Shown: positions 25,071 through 34,654, counted from the first letter of the stretch. The stretch: 64,000 nucleotides of DNA from Saccharicrinis sp963665705 (GCA_963665705.1 OY762448.1:4030001-4094000); one strand, 5' to 3'. Numbers and translations are program-made. The notes: generated by a model from the letters alone, not told the origin.

Positions 25071-28000
25071 TTATTGAATTTCTTTAATTTCCTCGTCATC
25101 AATAGTAACAATCTTCTTTTTGCTTACTTTTTCCTGTAAACTCTGGAACATGATAAACAGGGTTGGTATAATGATAATACCAATTAAGGTACCTACTAAC
25201 ATACCTCCAATTGCACTGATACCAATTGATTTGTTACCAATAGCACCAGCACCTTTTGCTAAAGCCAATGGCAATAATCCGAATATAAATGCAAACGAGG
25301 TCATTAAAATAGGACGTAAACGAGCCACGGCACCACTAACTGCTGCTTTTACAATGGCCATTCCCTGTTTTCGCCTTTGTACCGCATATTCTACAATAAG
25401 AATAGCATTCTTAGCCAACAGACCAATAAGCATAATCAGTGAAATTTGTACATAAATATTATTCATAATACCTGTACCACTAACCATTGCTACAAAGATG
25501 AAAACGAACACACCAGCTAAACCTACCGGTAACGACAATATTACTGCCAATGGCAGAATGTAACTTTCGTATAGAGCAGCTAACAATAAGTAAACAAACA
25601 CCAAACAAAGCACAAAGATGATAGCTGTTGTACTACTACTATTTACTTCCTCACGCGTCATTCCGGAAAAGTCATAACCATATCCGTCAGGTAAATCAAC
25701 AGTTTCAATAAACTTTAATACATCACCGGAACTTTTACCTGCATAATAATTTGGGATGATTGTTACAGCCATTGAAGAATACAAGTTAAAACGTGTTAAA
25801 GCCTGAGGCCCTGTTACATCCTCAACATTTATAAATTCTGATATTGGTGCCATTTCACCACTACCTGTTTGTACCTGTAAATAACTTAAATCATCTAATT
25901 TAGAACGATATTCAGGTGCAGCCTGTACCATAACGCGAAACTGCTTACCATACAAGTTAAAGTTAGATACATACATACTACCTATATATGCCTGCAGGGT
26001 AGTCATAACCGTACTTAAAGTCATACCGGCATCCTTAACCTTTGCAATATCCACATGAATTTCCTTTTGAGGGAAACGAGGGTCAAAAGTATTCATAATC
26101 ATCATTGAGGTACCACTCGCCCTGATTTTATCAAGGAATTCATTAGTAACCTCATAGAATTTATTAATATCACCACCTGTTTTATCCTGCATTTTTAATT
26201 CAACACCACTACTCATACCAAAACCTTGTAGTGTTGGCATACCAAAGAACATAAACGAAGCATTGGCTATACTATCGGTTCTTTGTTTCAGGATAGCCGC
26301 TACATCGTCGGTAGTAATCTCTCTCTCGTTCCAATCGTCCATTTTAATAATCAATGAACCATAAGAACTACCTGAACCACTTAAAAAGCTTACCCCTGTA
26401 AGGTTGGTTACCGTACGTACATGAGGAATTTCGTTAGCTATTTCAACTACTTTTTCAACAATACTATCTGTTCTTTCCAATGAAGATCCCGGAGCCAAAG
26501 TAACAAAACCCATTACACCTCCACTATCTTCCTGAGGAACAAAACCTGCAGGTATCATATTGATAAGGAAGTAAAAGATATAACTGAATACACCAATAAT
26601 AACAACAGTAATCCAACGATGGCTCTTTTTACCCATAAAGTTTAATGTTTTACCATATTTTTTGGTAACAGCATCAAAACCAACATTAAACACATAGTAA
26701 AAACGTTGCATAAAATTACGATCCTTTGCTTCGGGAATATGATGGGCTTTTAAGAATATAGCACATAATGCAGGACTTAACGTTAATGCATTTACAGCTG
26801 AAATAACAATAGAAATAGCCAGTGTTAAACCAAACTGCTTAAAGAAAACCCCGCTGGTTCCTCCAATAAAACTTACCGGGATAAATACGGCTGCCATTAC
26901 CAAAGTAATAGACACAATAGCAGGTGCAATTTCGCTCAAGGCACTCAACGTAGCTTTACGCGGATCTTTTTCACCGGCATCCATATGCGAGTGAACAGCC
27001 TCAACCACCACAATGGCATCATCTACCACAATACCAATTGCCAGTACCAATGCAAACAAGGTTAACAGGTTTATGGAAAAACCAAAAACCAATAAGAAAA
27101 AGAAGGTCCCAATAATAGCAACCGGAACCGCAATGGCCGGAATTAAAGTAGCCCTGAAATTTTGCAGGAATAAAAATACTACAATAAATACAAGAATAAA
27201 TGCTTCGAATAAAGTATGTAATACTTTTTCGATAGATGCATTTAAGAAACTACTGGCATCCATTTCAAAGGTATATTTCATACCATCAGGAAATGATTCT
27301 GCAGCCTTTTCTAATTCTTCTTTAACTTCACTGATAACATCTTGAGCATTAGATCCCGCAGTTTGCGAAATACCCATAACAATGGCTGGATTACCTTGAT
27401 TTAAAGTATTTACCGAATAAGATAGAGAACCTAACTCCACATCAGCTACATCTTTTAATCGTAGTATTTGAGAATTTGAAGAACGGATAATAATATCTTT
27501 AAACTGCTCTTCGGTTGTTAATCGACCAGTATATTTTAATGAATACTGAAATGTTTGATTACTATTTGCCCCTAATTCTCCTGGAGCTGCTTCAATATTC
27601 TGATCCTGCAAGGCAGCAATAACCTCTGTTGGATTCATTTTATATGCAGCTAAAGCATCAGGCTTAAGCCATATTCGCATTGAATAATCACGCGAACCAT
27701 AAACCGTTGCACTACCTACACCGGTAACCCTCTTAATTTGAGGAATGATATTAATATTGGCATAGTTTTGAATAAACTCACCATCATAATCCGGATTTGT
27801 AGAAGATACCGCAATAAACAATATAGTACTACTCTGTTGCTTCTGAACAGTAACTCCAACCTGCGTTACTTCCGAAGGTAACAAAGAGGTTGCTTGCGAA
27901 ACCCTGTTTTGTACGTTAACAGTAGCAATATCAGCATCAATACCCTGCTTAAAATACACTTCTATTTGAGCTGAACCACCATTAGAAGCTGTTGAAGTCA

Positions 28001-28232
28001 TATATGTCATTCCCTCAACACCATTAATTGATTCTTCAAGGGGTACAATCACACTTTTTAATACCGCTTCGGCATTTGCCCCACTGTATGTTGTTTGTAC
28101 CCTAACTGTTGGAGGTGCGATATTGGGATATTGCTCAACCGGCAGGGTCGCAATACCAATAACACCCAACACTACAAATAATATAGATATTACTGTAGAT
28201 AATACGGGACGTTCTATAAATGTTTTTAACAT
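25071..28232 (-). CDS. RND multidrug efflux transporter, AcrB/MexB (HAE1) type
   Basis: 1053 residues, the usual length for HAE1 pumps. Twelve TM helices flank two large periplasmic loops. The N-terminus reads MLKTFIERPVLSTVISILFVVLGVIGI and TM4 keeps the proton-relay pair in GIVVDDAIVVVEAV; the second half contains LIMLIGLLAKNAILIVEYA. It uses the proton gradient to export drugs, bile-like detergents or lipids from periplasm and membrane. It is the middle gene of the operon, between adaptor and outer-membrane duct. Substrates cannot be read from sequence. Confidence 0.95.
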   Translation of the reverse strand: MLKTFIERPVLSTVISILFVVLGVIGIATLPVEQYPNIAPPTVRVQTTYSGANAEAVLKSVIVPLEESINGVEGMTYMTSTASNGGSAQIEVYFKQGIDADIATVNVQNRVSQATSLLPSEVTQVGVTVQKQQSSTILFIAVSSTNPDYDGEFIQNYANINIIPQIKRVTGVGSATVYGSRDYSMRIWLKPDALAAYKMNPTEVIAALQDQNIEAAPGELGANSNQTFQYSLKYTGRLTTEEQFKDIIIRSSNSQILRLKDVADVELGSLSYSVNTLNQGNPAIVMGISQTAGSNAQDVISEVKEELEKAAESFPDGMKYTFEMDASSFLNASIEKVLHTLFEAFILVFIVVFLFLQNFRATLIPAIAVPVAIIGTFFFLLVFGFSINLLTLFALVLAIGIVVDDAIVVVEAVHSHMDAGEKDPRKATLSALSEIAPAIVSITLVMAAVFIPVSFIGGTSGVFFKQFGLTLAISIVISAVNALTLSPALCAIFLKAHHIPEAKDRNFMQRFYYVFNVGFDAVTKKYGKTLNFMGKKSHRWITVVIIGVFSYIFYFLINMIPAGFVPQEDSGGVMGFVTLAPGSSLERTDSIVEKVVEIANEIPHVRTVTNLTGVSFLSGSGSSYGSLIIKMDDWNEREITTDDVAAILKQRTDSIANASFMFFGMPTLQGFGMSSGVELKMQDKTGGDINKFYEVTNEFLDKIRASGTSMMIMNTFDPRFPQKEIHVDIAKVKDAGMTLSTVMTTLQAYIGSMYVSNFNLYGKQFRVMVQAAPEYRSKLDDLSYLQVQTGSGEMAPISEFINVEDVTGPQALTRFNLYSSMAVTIIPNYYAGKSSGDVLKFIETVDLPDGYGYDFSGMTREEVNSSSTTAIIFVLCLVFVYLLLAALYESYILPLAVILSLPVGLAGVFVFIFVAMVSGTGIMNNIYVQISLIMLIGLLAKNAILIVEYAVQRRKQGMAIVKAAVSGAVARLRPILMTSFAFIFGLLPLALAKGAGAIGNKSIGISAIGGMLVGTLIGIIIIPTLFIMFQSLQEKVSKKKIVTIDDEEIKEIQ

Positions 28233-28250
28233 TAGTTTTTTCTTTTAAAT

Positions 28251-28372
28251 AGTGACTATAAAAAAACCAGGACTCTTGTGTTACGCCTTTTTTAAAACTA
28301 AGATTGACACAAGTAAACTCCTTGTTTTAAAAAAAAGACCAGGTTTTGTTATCAAGTTTTTTATTAGTCACT
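28251..28372 (-). other. Structured intercistronic region between adaptor and pump genes
   Basis: AGTGACTATAAAAAAAC (28251-28267) pairs with GTTTTTTATTAGTCACT (28356-28372) with one bulge, and CTTGTGT (28275-28281) pairs with ACACAAG (28307-28313) inside. The 173-base gap between the genes is long for this operon type, so a regulatory or RNA-processing structure is plausible. Confidence 0.55.
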
Positions 28373-28405
28373 CAGATGAAATACTTGATTTCTTAGTTAG
28401 TCTAA

Positions 28406-29470
28406 TTATTGAATCTGAATTTCCATTCCATTCTTAAGTGAAGAAATACCATCAGTAACAATTTTATCACCAGTAGTAACACCATCTAACACTGCGTAAT
28501 TCTTTCCGTCAGGAGTTGATTCAACAGTAATTACTTTTTGTGTAGTTTTATTTCCATCCAATGTATAAACCAAAACTTTATTTTGCTGAGCAAATGTGGC
28601 TTTTTGAGGAATTACAAATACATTTTTAAGTAGTGTTGGGATAATCACCTTTCCACTGGTTCCGCTTCGCAATAATCCATGAGGATTACTAAATACAGCT
28701 CTAAAGTTTACTGCACCAGTACCGGCATCAACAACACCTGATATCGTTTCAATTCTGCCTTGTTCTTCATATTCACTTCCATCAGCTAAAATCAGTTTTA
28801 CAGATGGCATTTTTTCTATTTTCTCAGCCTGAGTATCACCTTCCCATTTGCGCATGTAATCCAATAACTCTTTTTCATTCATCGAAAAATAAGCTACTAC
28901 TTTATCGGTATTTGCAATGTTTGTTAAAACACTTGAACTATTTACCAAAGTACCAATACGATAAGGTAAAGTACCTATTGTTCCATTAATAGGACTGGTT
29001 ACAGTAGTCCAGCTTAATGAAGCTTTGGCTTTGGCTAAATTAGCTTTAGCCGAATTGAAAGCATTTTCATAAGACTTTAATAGTACATCACTGATAATTC
29101 CTTTTTCTGCCAAAGGACGCATACGCTCAACATCAAGTTGTGCTGTATTATAACTAGCCTGTGCTGTTTGTAAAGCCTGAACCGATGATGGTGAATTAAT
29201 TTTAAATAAAGGAGTTCCTTTTTTAACAACGGATCCTTCATCTACATATACGGCTTCAATAAAACCATCAACTCTTGGCTTTATTTCTATATCAACCTGT
29301 CCTTTTAAAACAGTTGGATATACAGAGTGTAACTCTACATCTTTAGCTACTAAATCTGTAACAGGATATGTTTTTGCGGATTGCGTAGTACTTGTAGTTT
29401 GCGTCTTTTTACTACAAGAAACTAATAATAGGAGCCCTAATACTCCTGTCGTAATCTTCTGTAAATTCAT
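28406..29470 (-). CDS. RND periplasmic adaptor (membrane fusion) lipoprotein
   Basis: 354 residues from ATG 29470, with a lipoprotein signal ending at Cys19 (LLLLVSC). HlyD/AcrA layout: barrel-sandwich hybrid halves around a short alpha-hairpin (residues about 55-180, with EIKPRVDGFIEAVYVDEGSVVKKG as the biotinyl-lipoyl-like half), a beta-barrel and a membrane-proximal domain. It links the inner-membrane pump to the outer-membrane duct. First gene of the operon, 64 bases after the MarR gene. Confidence 0.93.
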   Translation of the reverse strand: MNLQKITTGVLGLLLLVSCSKKTQTTSTTQSAKTYPVTDLVAKDVELHSVYPTVLKGQVDIEIKPRVDGFIEAVYVDEGSVVKKGTPLFKINSPSSVQALQTAQASYNTAQLDVERMRPLAEKGIISDVLLKSYENAFNSAKANLAKAKASLSWTTVTSPINGTIGTLPYRIGTLVNSSSVLTNIANTDKVVAYFSMNEKELLDYMRKWEGDTQAEKIEKMPSVKLILADGSEYEEQGRIETISGVVDAGTGAVNFRAVFSNPHGLLRSGTSGKVIIPTLLKNVFVIPQKATFAQQNKVLVYTLDGNKTTQKVITVESTPDGKNYAVLDGVTTGDKIVTDGISSLKNGMEIQIQ

Positions 29471-29533
29471 AGTATAATTATTATTTATTGTTATCATTGT
29501 TTTTTACAATATTTCACTAATGCAACTTTTGAC

Positions 29534-29974
29534 TTATTTTATTCCTATTTTATTCTGAATATGATCGAACACTTTATAAAAGGTTGCGATTTCTTCTTCA
29601 CTTAATCCGTCCATCAGGTTTACAGTCATTTCATGATCGCATGCATTAAATAACTCAGTATATTCAAGCCCATTTTCTGTTAGTGTTATGATATTCCTTC
29701 TTCTATCATTAGGATCTGTACTTCGTACTAACAACTGATCTTTTTCAAGTACATCAATCATTCTAAGAACTACAGATTTATCTTTCATCATAATTTCAGC
29801 AATATCCTGTTGCACCGGGGCATCCTTTTGGCAATATTTTACAACCATTAAAACCACCATCTGATCAAAGCTATATTCTATTTCTTTTTGCCTAAAAATA
29901 TCAGCCATTAACTTAGGATAAACACCTTTAATCGAACCAATTATCATTCCCAACGGCTTGACTTCAACCTTCAT
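29534..29974 (-). CDS. MarR-family repressor of the RND operon
   Basis: 146 residues with a winged helix-turn-helix core (about 50-110: DIAEIMMKDKSVVLRMIDVLEKDQLLVRSTDPNDRRRNIITLT). The DPNDRRR wing is the MarR hallmark. It sits directly upstream of the adaptor gene on the same strand, so it most likely autoregulates and represses the pump until a ligand binds. A perfect 11-bp palindrome at 30082-30108 in front of the gene is a good operator candidate. Confidence 0.92.
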   Translation of the reverse strand: MKVEVKPLGMIIGSIKGVYPKLMADIFRQKEIEYSFDQMVVLMVVKYCQKDAPVQQDIAEIMMKDKSVVLRMIDVLEKDQLLVRSTDPNDRRRNIITLTENGLEYTELFNACDHEMTVNLMDGLSEEEIATFYKVFDHIQNKIGIK

Positions 29975-30081
29975 TTTATTTTTATTTTAATATTATCAAT
30001 CACAAAAAGTATTATCTAGCATCACAAAATTGCTATTTACATACTCTAAGCAATTTGGATTTCAAAGAAAGAATTATTAGT

Positions 30082-30108
30082 TGACAATAGCAACTATTGC
30101 TATTGTCA
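30082..30108. promoter_or_regulatory. Candidate MarR operator: 11-bp perfect inverted repeat
   Basis: TGACAATAGCA-ACTAT-TGCTATTGTCA, in the divergent gap between the marR-type gene and the carbonic anhydrase gene. An extra half site GCTATTGT lies at 30217-30224. Size and symmetry suit a MarR dimer. Confidence 0.65.
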
Positions 30109-30269
30109 TTTAATTTTTCTTAACATCATTCGACATTTTTATTTAAATATTTATTTTTTAATATACTTTTATGGTTCCGAATAATAGCTCTGTTCTCTCC
30201 CCCCTCAAACAGTATAGCTATTGTTTTATATGAGTAACTACAACATATACATAAATTAGAAATAGTAAG

Positions 30270-31079
30270 ATGAAAAATTTAAACAAATGGGTTTTATCCC
30301 TAGCTGTTGTTTTTGCATTATTTGCATGCAACACTAGTACCCAAAACAAAAAGGCTGAAAAAGAAGTCCATGAAAAATCCGGAGAAAAAAAACATGTACA
30401 CTGGGTACATGCATCAGGAGCAGAAGGACCTGAAAACTGGAAAAATTTATGTGAAGATTTTTTACCATGCGGAGGTTCAGCTCAATCGCCTATTAACATC
30501 ATAACCGATGAGGTAACTAAGGTTGATAGCTTGCTTCCATTAACTGTAAATTATGGAACAACTGATGTTGATATTATAAATAATGGACATACTGTACAGT
30601 TTAATGTAAATGGAAATAATACATTAACAATTAAAGACAAGGAGTATCAATTACTTCAATTTCATTACCATGCATTAAGTGAACATACTGTAAATGGAGA
30701 ACATTATCCTTTAGAAGTACATTTCGTACACAAACATTCAGATACAGATCTATTGGTTATGGGTATTTTATTTAAAGAGGGTGAACCAAATCCTTTATTT
30801 GCAAAATACTTAGCAAACTTCCCTAAAGGAAAAGGAGACTTTACAGCCCCTGAACAGATAGAACTAATGGAAGTTATTCCTGGAGATTTAAGTTATTATC
30901 ACTATAACGGTTCGTTAACCACTCCTCCTTGTTCAGAAATTGTTACCTGGTATATGCTTCAAACACCATTAGAAGCATCTAAAGAGCAAATAGAAGAATT
31001 TTCGGCTATTTTAAATAGTAACTACAGACCAACATTGCCTTTAAATGAAAGAAAAGTAGTAGCATATTCAGCTAAATAG
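30270..31079 (+). CDS. Alpha-class carbonic anhydrase, lipoprotein
   Basis: Reversible hydration of CO2, in the periplasm or at the outer membrane. 269 residues with a lipoprotein signal ending at Cys20 (FALFAC). The catalytic domain (about 42-268) keeps the three zinc histidines of alpha-CAs: His132 and His134 (QFHYH) and His151 (EVHFVH), plus SPINI near 73 and the TTPPCSE active-site loop. Cys61 or Cys67 could form the usual disulfide with the Cys in that loop. It has its own terminator and is divergent from the MarR-RND operon. Confidence 0.95.
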   Translation: MKNLNKWVLSLAVVFALFACNTSTQNKKAEKEVHEKSGEKKHVHWVHASGAEGPENWKNLCEDFLPCGGSAQSPINIITDEVTKVDSLLPLTVNYGTTDVDIINNGHTVQFNVNGNNTLTIKDKEYQLLQFHYHALSEHTVNGEHYPLEVHFVHKHSDTDLLVMGILFKEGEPNPLFAKYLANFPKGKGDFTAPEQIELMEVIPGDLSYYHYNGSLTTPPCSEIVTWYMLQTPLEASKEQIEEFSAILNSNYRPTLPLNERKVVAYSAK

Positions 31080-31110
31080 TAAGTATATATTCTTATCTAA
31101 GTTAAAATAC

Positions 31111-31146
31111 AAAAGCCGTATAAATAACTATTCATACGGCTTTTGT
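31111..31146 (+). terminator. Terminator of the carbonic anhydrase gene
   Basis: AAAAGCCGTAT (31111-31121) pairs with ATACGGCTTTT (31134-31144) around a 12-base loop. The A-run and T-run allow it to serve both this gene and the converging GH5 gene. Confidence 0.8.
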
Positions 31147-31164
31147 CATTTTAACAGGTGAAAA

Positions 31165-32475
31165 TTACTTATCTAAGATATATTTTAACTTTAGGTAATG
31201 TGCTTTAATAACCGAAAGGGTACTATCTGTATCAAAAACTGCATTTAACCCTTGCTCTTCTTGCGGTGGATCACCCATTAAATCATCTCCATTCTTCCAA
31301 AAAGGATCTTCACTGAAGTGACGTCCATACCCGCCAAAAGCCCAAAAATTAGTTCCAGCTAAAACACCACTTTCTTTTGCACTTTTTTCCACTTTAGAAA
31401 ATGCAAAATCGTAATATTTATCTCGCGATGTTGTTGAATCATCAGTACCAAACTGATGATTATCCCTAGGCAATCCAAACTCTTCAAATACTATGGGTTT
31501 ATTCAGTTCCTTAGCCACTTTCATATGCTCTGACATATATTGATCAGTAAGAACAATAGCAGAATCTAAAGTTTCCCCTATTCTTTCACAATCAATCCAT
31601 TGCCAGTTCTTTGGCCATATATGCATCGTTAAATAATCAATACTTTTATAACTATGAATCGTTTTAAAAAGATTTATATCCTCCTCACACCCATGCTGTC
31701 CTTCTGTACCTGTTGTAACTAAATGATTGGCATCTAAAGTTTTAATATAGTCTGCTGTTGATTGCACCCACTTTGCAAATGTTTCTTTATTTTCTTTAGA
31801 TAAGGCTCTTGGTTCATTAGCTAACTCCCAGGTCATTACAGTAGGATCTTCTGTATATTTTACACCACTATATTTGTTTGTGCGAGAAAGCATAAATTCA
31901 ATATGATTTTTATACAATTGCTGACATGAATCACTGGCATGAAATTGAGAACAATATGCCATAAACTCCGGCCAGCTATGGGGCTCAATATTAGGATATG
32001 GAATTTCACCAAAACCACTCCAATTTAAATACTGACCATATCCACCTGACCATTCCCAGGTATTATTTAAATATAAAACGGCATACATATTCCTTTTACT
32101 CATTTCAAAAAGTAAATAATCCAGTCCATCCAACAATGTATCATTGTATACACCAGGTTCTAACTGTAATGCAGGAGTAACTCTAAAAGGCTCATTATTG
32201 GGACCTTCCGCCCCAGCTAGAATACGAAGATTATTAATACCCACACTTTCCATCAAGTCCAGCTCTTTAATTAAGCGTTCTCGATCTCCACCCTCTCCTG
32301 TTGATGCTAAAATTCCACCATACCAATAGTTGGTTCCAACGAAATAATATGGCTTATCATGCAACATAAATTGTTGTCCTTGTCTGATAACAAAACTTTT
32401 TTGCTCCAATTGCTTAGGATTACACCCTGTAATTACAATCATTAGTAAAATAAATATGTAGATTATATTTTTCAT
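31165..32475 (-). CDS. GH5 endo-beta-1,4-mannanase, lipoprotein
   Basis: 436 residues; lipoprotein signal with Cys18 (IVITGC). A single GH5 barrel in the style of subfamily 7 mannanases: substrate-side FVGTNYWYGG (45-54), RILAGAEGPNNEPFR, acid/base Glu221 in ELANEPRA, MHIWPKNW, nucleophile Glu332 in VFEEFGLPRD and the closing NFWAFGG. It would cut beta-mannan chains at the cell surface or in the periplasm. Last gene of the minus-strand mannan block; 218 bases of repeat-rich sequence separate it from the symporter gene. Confidence 0.93.
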   Translation of the reverse strand: MKNIIYIFILLMIVITGCNPKQLEQKSFVIRQGQQFMLHDKPYYFVGTNYWYGGILASTGEGGDRERLIKELDLMESVGINNLRILAGAEGPNNEPFRVTPALQLEPGVYNDTLLDGLDYLLFEMSKRNMYAVLYLNNTWEWSGGYGQYLNWSGFGEIPYPNIEPHSWPEFMAYCSQFHASDSCQQLYKNHIEFMLSRTNKYSGVKYTEDPTVMTWELANEPRALSKENKETFAKWVQSTADYIKTLDANHLVTTGTEGQHGCEEDINLFKTIHSYKSIDYLTMHIWPKNWQWIDCERIGETLDSAIVLTDQYMSEHMKVAKELNKPIVFEEFGLPRDNHQFGTDDSTTSRDKYYDFAFSKVEKSAKESGVLAGTNFWAFGGYGRHFSEDPFWKNGDDLMGDPPQEEQGLNAVFDTDSTLSVIKAHYLKLKYILDK

Positions 32476-32520
32476 AGGTAATAGTAATATTTTTGAGTAC
32501 TTATTTTATTGTTTTTGTTT

Positions 32521-32683
32521 CCACAGTAGGAGAAAATTTGATTTACAGCTTGATTTTTTAACCTCAAAGAGCACAAAGCAATTTTCACAAAGACCACAAA
32601 GGGTTCAATTAACAACTTTGAATTTCTTTACCTGACGCTAACAGGTTTGATTTTCAGCTTAGTAATTAATACTATCAGGTCTT
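32521..32683 (+). repeat. Mixed repeat block: family A remnant, family C and family B copies
   Basis: 32521-32552 ends in TTGATTTACAGCTTG (family A/B module). 32557-32612 has CTCAAAGAGCACAAAG and ACCACAAAGGG (family C). 32631-32683 has CCTGACGCTAACAGG, GATTTTCAGCTT and ATCAGGTCTT (family B). It fills the gap between the GH5 and symporter genes. Confidence 0.65.
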
Positions 32684-32693
32684 CAACCCTACT

Positions 32694-34481
32694 TTACGAC
32701 TTTCGTTTTTCATTTAAATCTGCATTAATTTGGGCCATGTAGGAATCGCTTAATTTATAGATATAAACAAAAAACACAGATAACGCCGCTCCTATTGCCG
32801 GAAAAACACTCAACATTAAACGTAAAGCATTTTGAGTTTCTTCAGCTTGCACTATATCTGCCTTAAAACCATATAAAGCCAATAACCACCCCGTGACAGC
32901 ACCTCCTAAAGTCCATCCAAATTTTTGCGACATAGATGATGATGAAAAGATCAGACCTGTTGCTCTGCGCCCTGTTTTCCACTCTGAATAATCAGCAATA
33001 TCTGCATACATTGACCACAACAAAGGGAATATGCTACCAGCACACACACTAATGATAAACTGAAATACAAAAATCATTATAATAGAACTTCTATCGAAGA
33101 AATAAAAGATCAAACTAAAAAAAGCCGCTAAAAACATTGCAGACAAAAAAGTATGCCTTTTACCTATTTTATCCGATACAGGCTTTGCTATAATAACACC
33201 AACGATATTGGCAGCTTGACCTATAACAAGAAAAATAGTACTTAATGCTATTGGCAACGATAAACCAAATAAATTCAAATCTACAGCATCTTCATTTTGA
33301 ATAAAATATCGAAAATAATAAATAGCTGCACCATCTCTTATTGAATTAAAAATCAAAGCAGAAACTCCTGCTCCAAGCAAAATAAACCATGGTCCGTTTT
33401 TTAATAAATCTTTAAAGTCATTTTTAACAGGTGTTCTTTCTTCATGAATAGGCTTCACCCTTTCTTTAGTCCACGAAAAAGTTAACAATAAAAACACAAT
33501 AGCTACAATTGCAATAATCATTACAGCTTTTTGTGTTCCGCTTTTATAATCAACCAGATTTAATTCAATATCTTTTATTTCAAAGTCATTTATTTTACTT
33601 GTTTCTATAGCAACTTGTAACTTATTAACATCGGCAGGAATTGTTTGATTTGAATATAAATCTTTTAGTTTAAACTTAATTGTACTCCATGCACCATCTC
33701 GTTTTAATCCATAGGCATTTTCATCTGTGGTTACTTTTATAAATTTTGAGTTTTCATTACTACCAGATAACAATCCGATTTGCAAGGCCTCTTCACTATT
33801 TGTTTTTACTTTTAATTTTAAAACAAGCAACGAGTCTGTTATTTCCATATCGCTAGTAGACACCGTATTGGTATATATCCATGTATTTTCTGTATTTATA
33901 GTATCATGTATAGAAATAACATCTTCACTTTTAGTGTACTTATTAATTGTAGTAGAACCAAAAGTATCAAATAAAGGCTGAAATGAAGCTAACACAAGAA
34001 TACTACCTCCAAATGCAAATACCATTCTAAAGGTTGACAGAGTAGTTCTTTGTTTTGAATCAGGAGTCATAACACCCATTAAAGCCGCATACGGAACATT
34101 TACACCAGTATATATCATCATCATAACCGTGTAAGTAACATATGCATATACAATTTTACCCGTTGTGCCTAAATCGGGTGTAGTAAATAACAATACTCCA
34201 ATAATGCCAAAAGGGATTGCTAACCAAAGTAAATAGGGTCTGAATTTACCCCACCGACTTTTTGTTCTGTCGGAAATAACACCCATGATTGGATCGTTGG
34301 CAGCATCCCATATCCTGGTTAATAAAAACATGGTACCTGCAGCTGCAGCCGGTATACCAAATACATCGGTATAAAAAAACAACAGATACATAGAGAACAG
34401 CTTCCAAAACATAGATGAAGCAGCATCTCCTAATCCATATCCAATTTTTTCTTTTAGTTTTATTTTGTAGTTCATTTTCAT
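32694..34481 (-). CDS. GPH-type sugar:cation symporter (MelB-like) with inserted extracytoplasmic domain
   Basis: 595 residues from ATG 34481 (MKMNYKIKLKEKIGYGLGDA, the normal GPH start). The frame upstream runs into repeat A and is not coding. Twelve TM helices with GPH landmarks: GLGDAASSMFWKLFSMYLLFFYTD, ANDPIMGVISDRTKSRWGKFRPYLLW and EWKTGRRATG. Between TM5 and TM6 it carries an extra segment of about 140 residues (176-315) rich in beta strands, with KRDGAWSTIKFKLKDL as in carbohydrate-binding jelly rolls. Likely role: import of mannobiose or mannosylglucose. Its gene lies behind the epimerase gene in the mannan operon. Confidence 0.9.
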   Translation of the reverse strand: MKMNYKIKLKEKIGYGLGDAASSMFWKLFSMYLLFFYTDVFGIPAAAAGTMFLLTRIWDAANDPIMGVISDRTKSRWGKFRPYLLWLAIPFGIIGVLLFTTPDLGTTGKIVYAYVTYTVMMMIYTGVNVPYAALMGVMTPDSKQRTTLSTFRMVFAFGGSILVLASFQPLFDTFGSTTINKYTKSEDVISIHDTINTENTWIYTNTVSTSDMEITDSLLVLKLKVKTNSEEALQIGLLSGSNENSKFIKVTTDENAYGLKRDGAWSTIKFKLKDLYSNQTIPADVNKLQVAIETSKINDFEIKDIELNLVDYKSGTQKAVMIIAIVAIVFLLLTFSWTKERVKPIHEERTPVKNDFKDLLKNGPWFILLGAGVSALIFNSIRDGAAIYYFRYFIQNEDAVDLNLFGLSLPIALSTIFLVIGQAANIVGVIIAKPVSDKIGKRHTFLSAMFLAAFFSLIFYFFDRSSIIMIFVFQFIISVCAGSIFPLLWSMYADIADYSEWKTGRRATGLIFSSSSMSQKFGWTLGGAVTGWLLALYGFKADIVQAEETQNALRLMLSVFPAIGAALSVFFVYIYKLSDSYMAQINADLNEKRKS

Positions 34482-34491
34482 AATTAAATTA

Positions 34492-34590
34492 TAGCCCCTC
34501 TCAATCTCCCCAAAGGGGAGAGGCTGATTTGCAGCTAACAAAAGCCCCCTCTAGCTCCCCCAAATAAGGGAGGATTGATTTACAGCTTGG
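34492..34590 (+). repeat. Two adjacent family A copies upstream of the symporter gene
   Basis: First copy: AGCCCCTCTCAATCTCCCC, AAAGGGGAGAGGCTGATTTG, CAGCT. Second: AGCCCCCTCTAGCTCCCCC, AATAAGGGAGG, ATTGATTTACAGCTTGG. Both form GC-rich hairpins within the operon. Confidence 0.75.
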
Positions 34591-34603
34591 TAAAAAAACA
34601 GCA

Positions 34604-34654
34604 TACGCTGACAAGTTTAAATTTACAGCTTGGTATTAAACGCTGTCAGGTCTT
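34604..34654 (-). repeat. Repeat family B copy overlapping the epimerase 3' end
   Basis: On the minus strand AAGACCTGACAGCG, then AAGCTGTAAATTTAAAC, then TTGTCAGCGTA. The first bases, AAG ACC TGA, are the last two sense codons and the stop codon of the epimerase gene. Confidence 0.75.

Noticed and set aside
25120..27345. Antisense open frames in the RND pump gene
   Set aside because: Shadows of a strongly conserved gene in the other strand.
34482..34541. Upstream start of the symporter gene
   Set aside because: The extra residues are encoded by a family A repeat; the family start MNYKIKLKEKIGYGLGD begins at 34481 or 34475.
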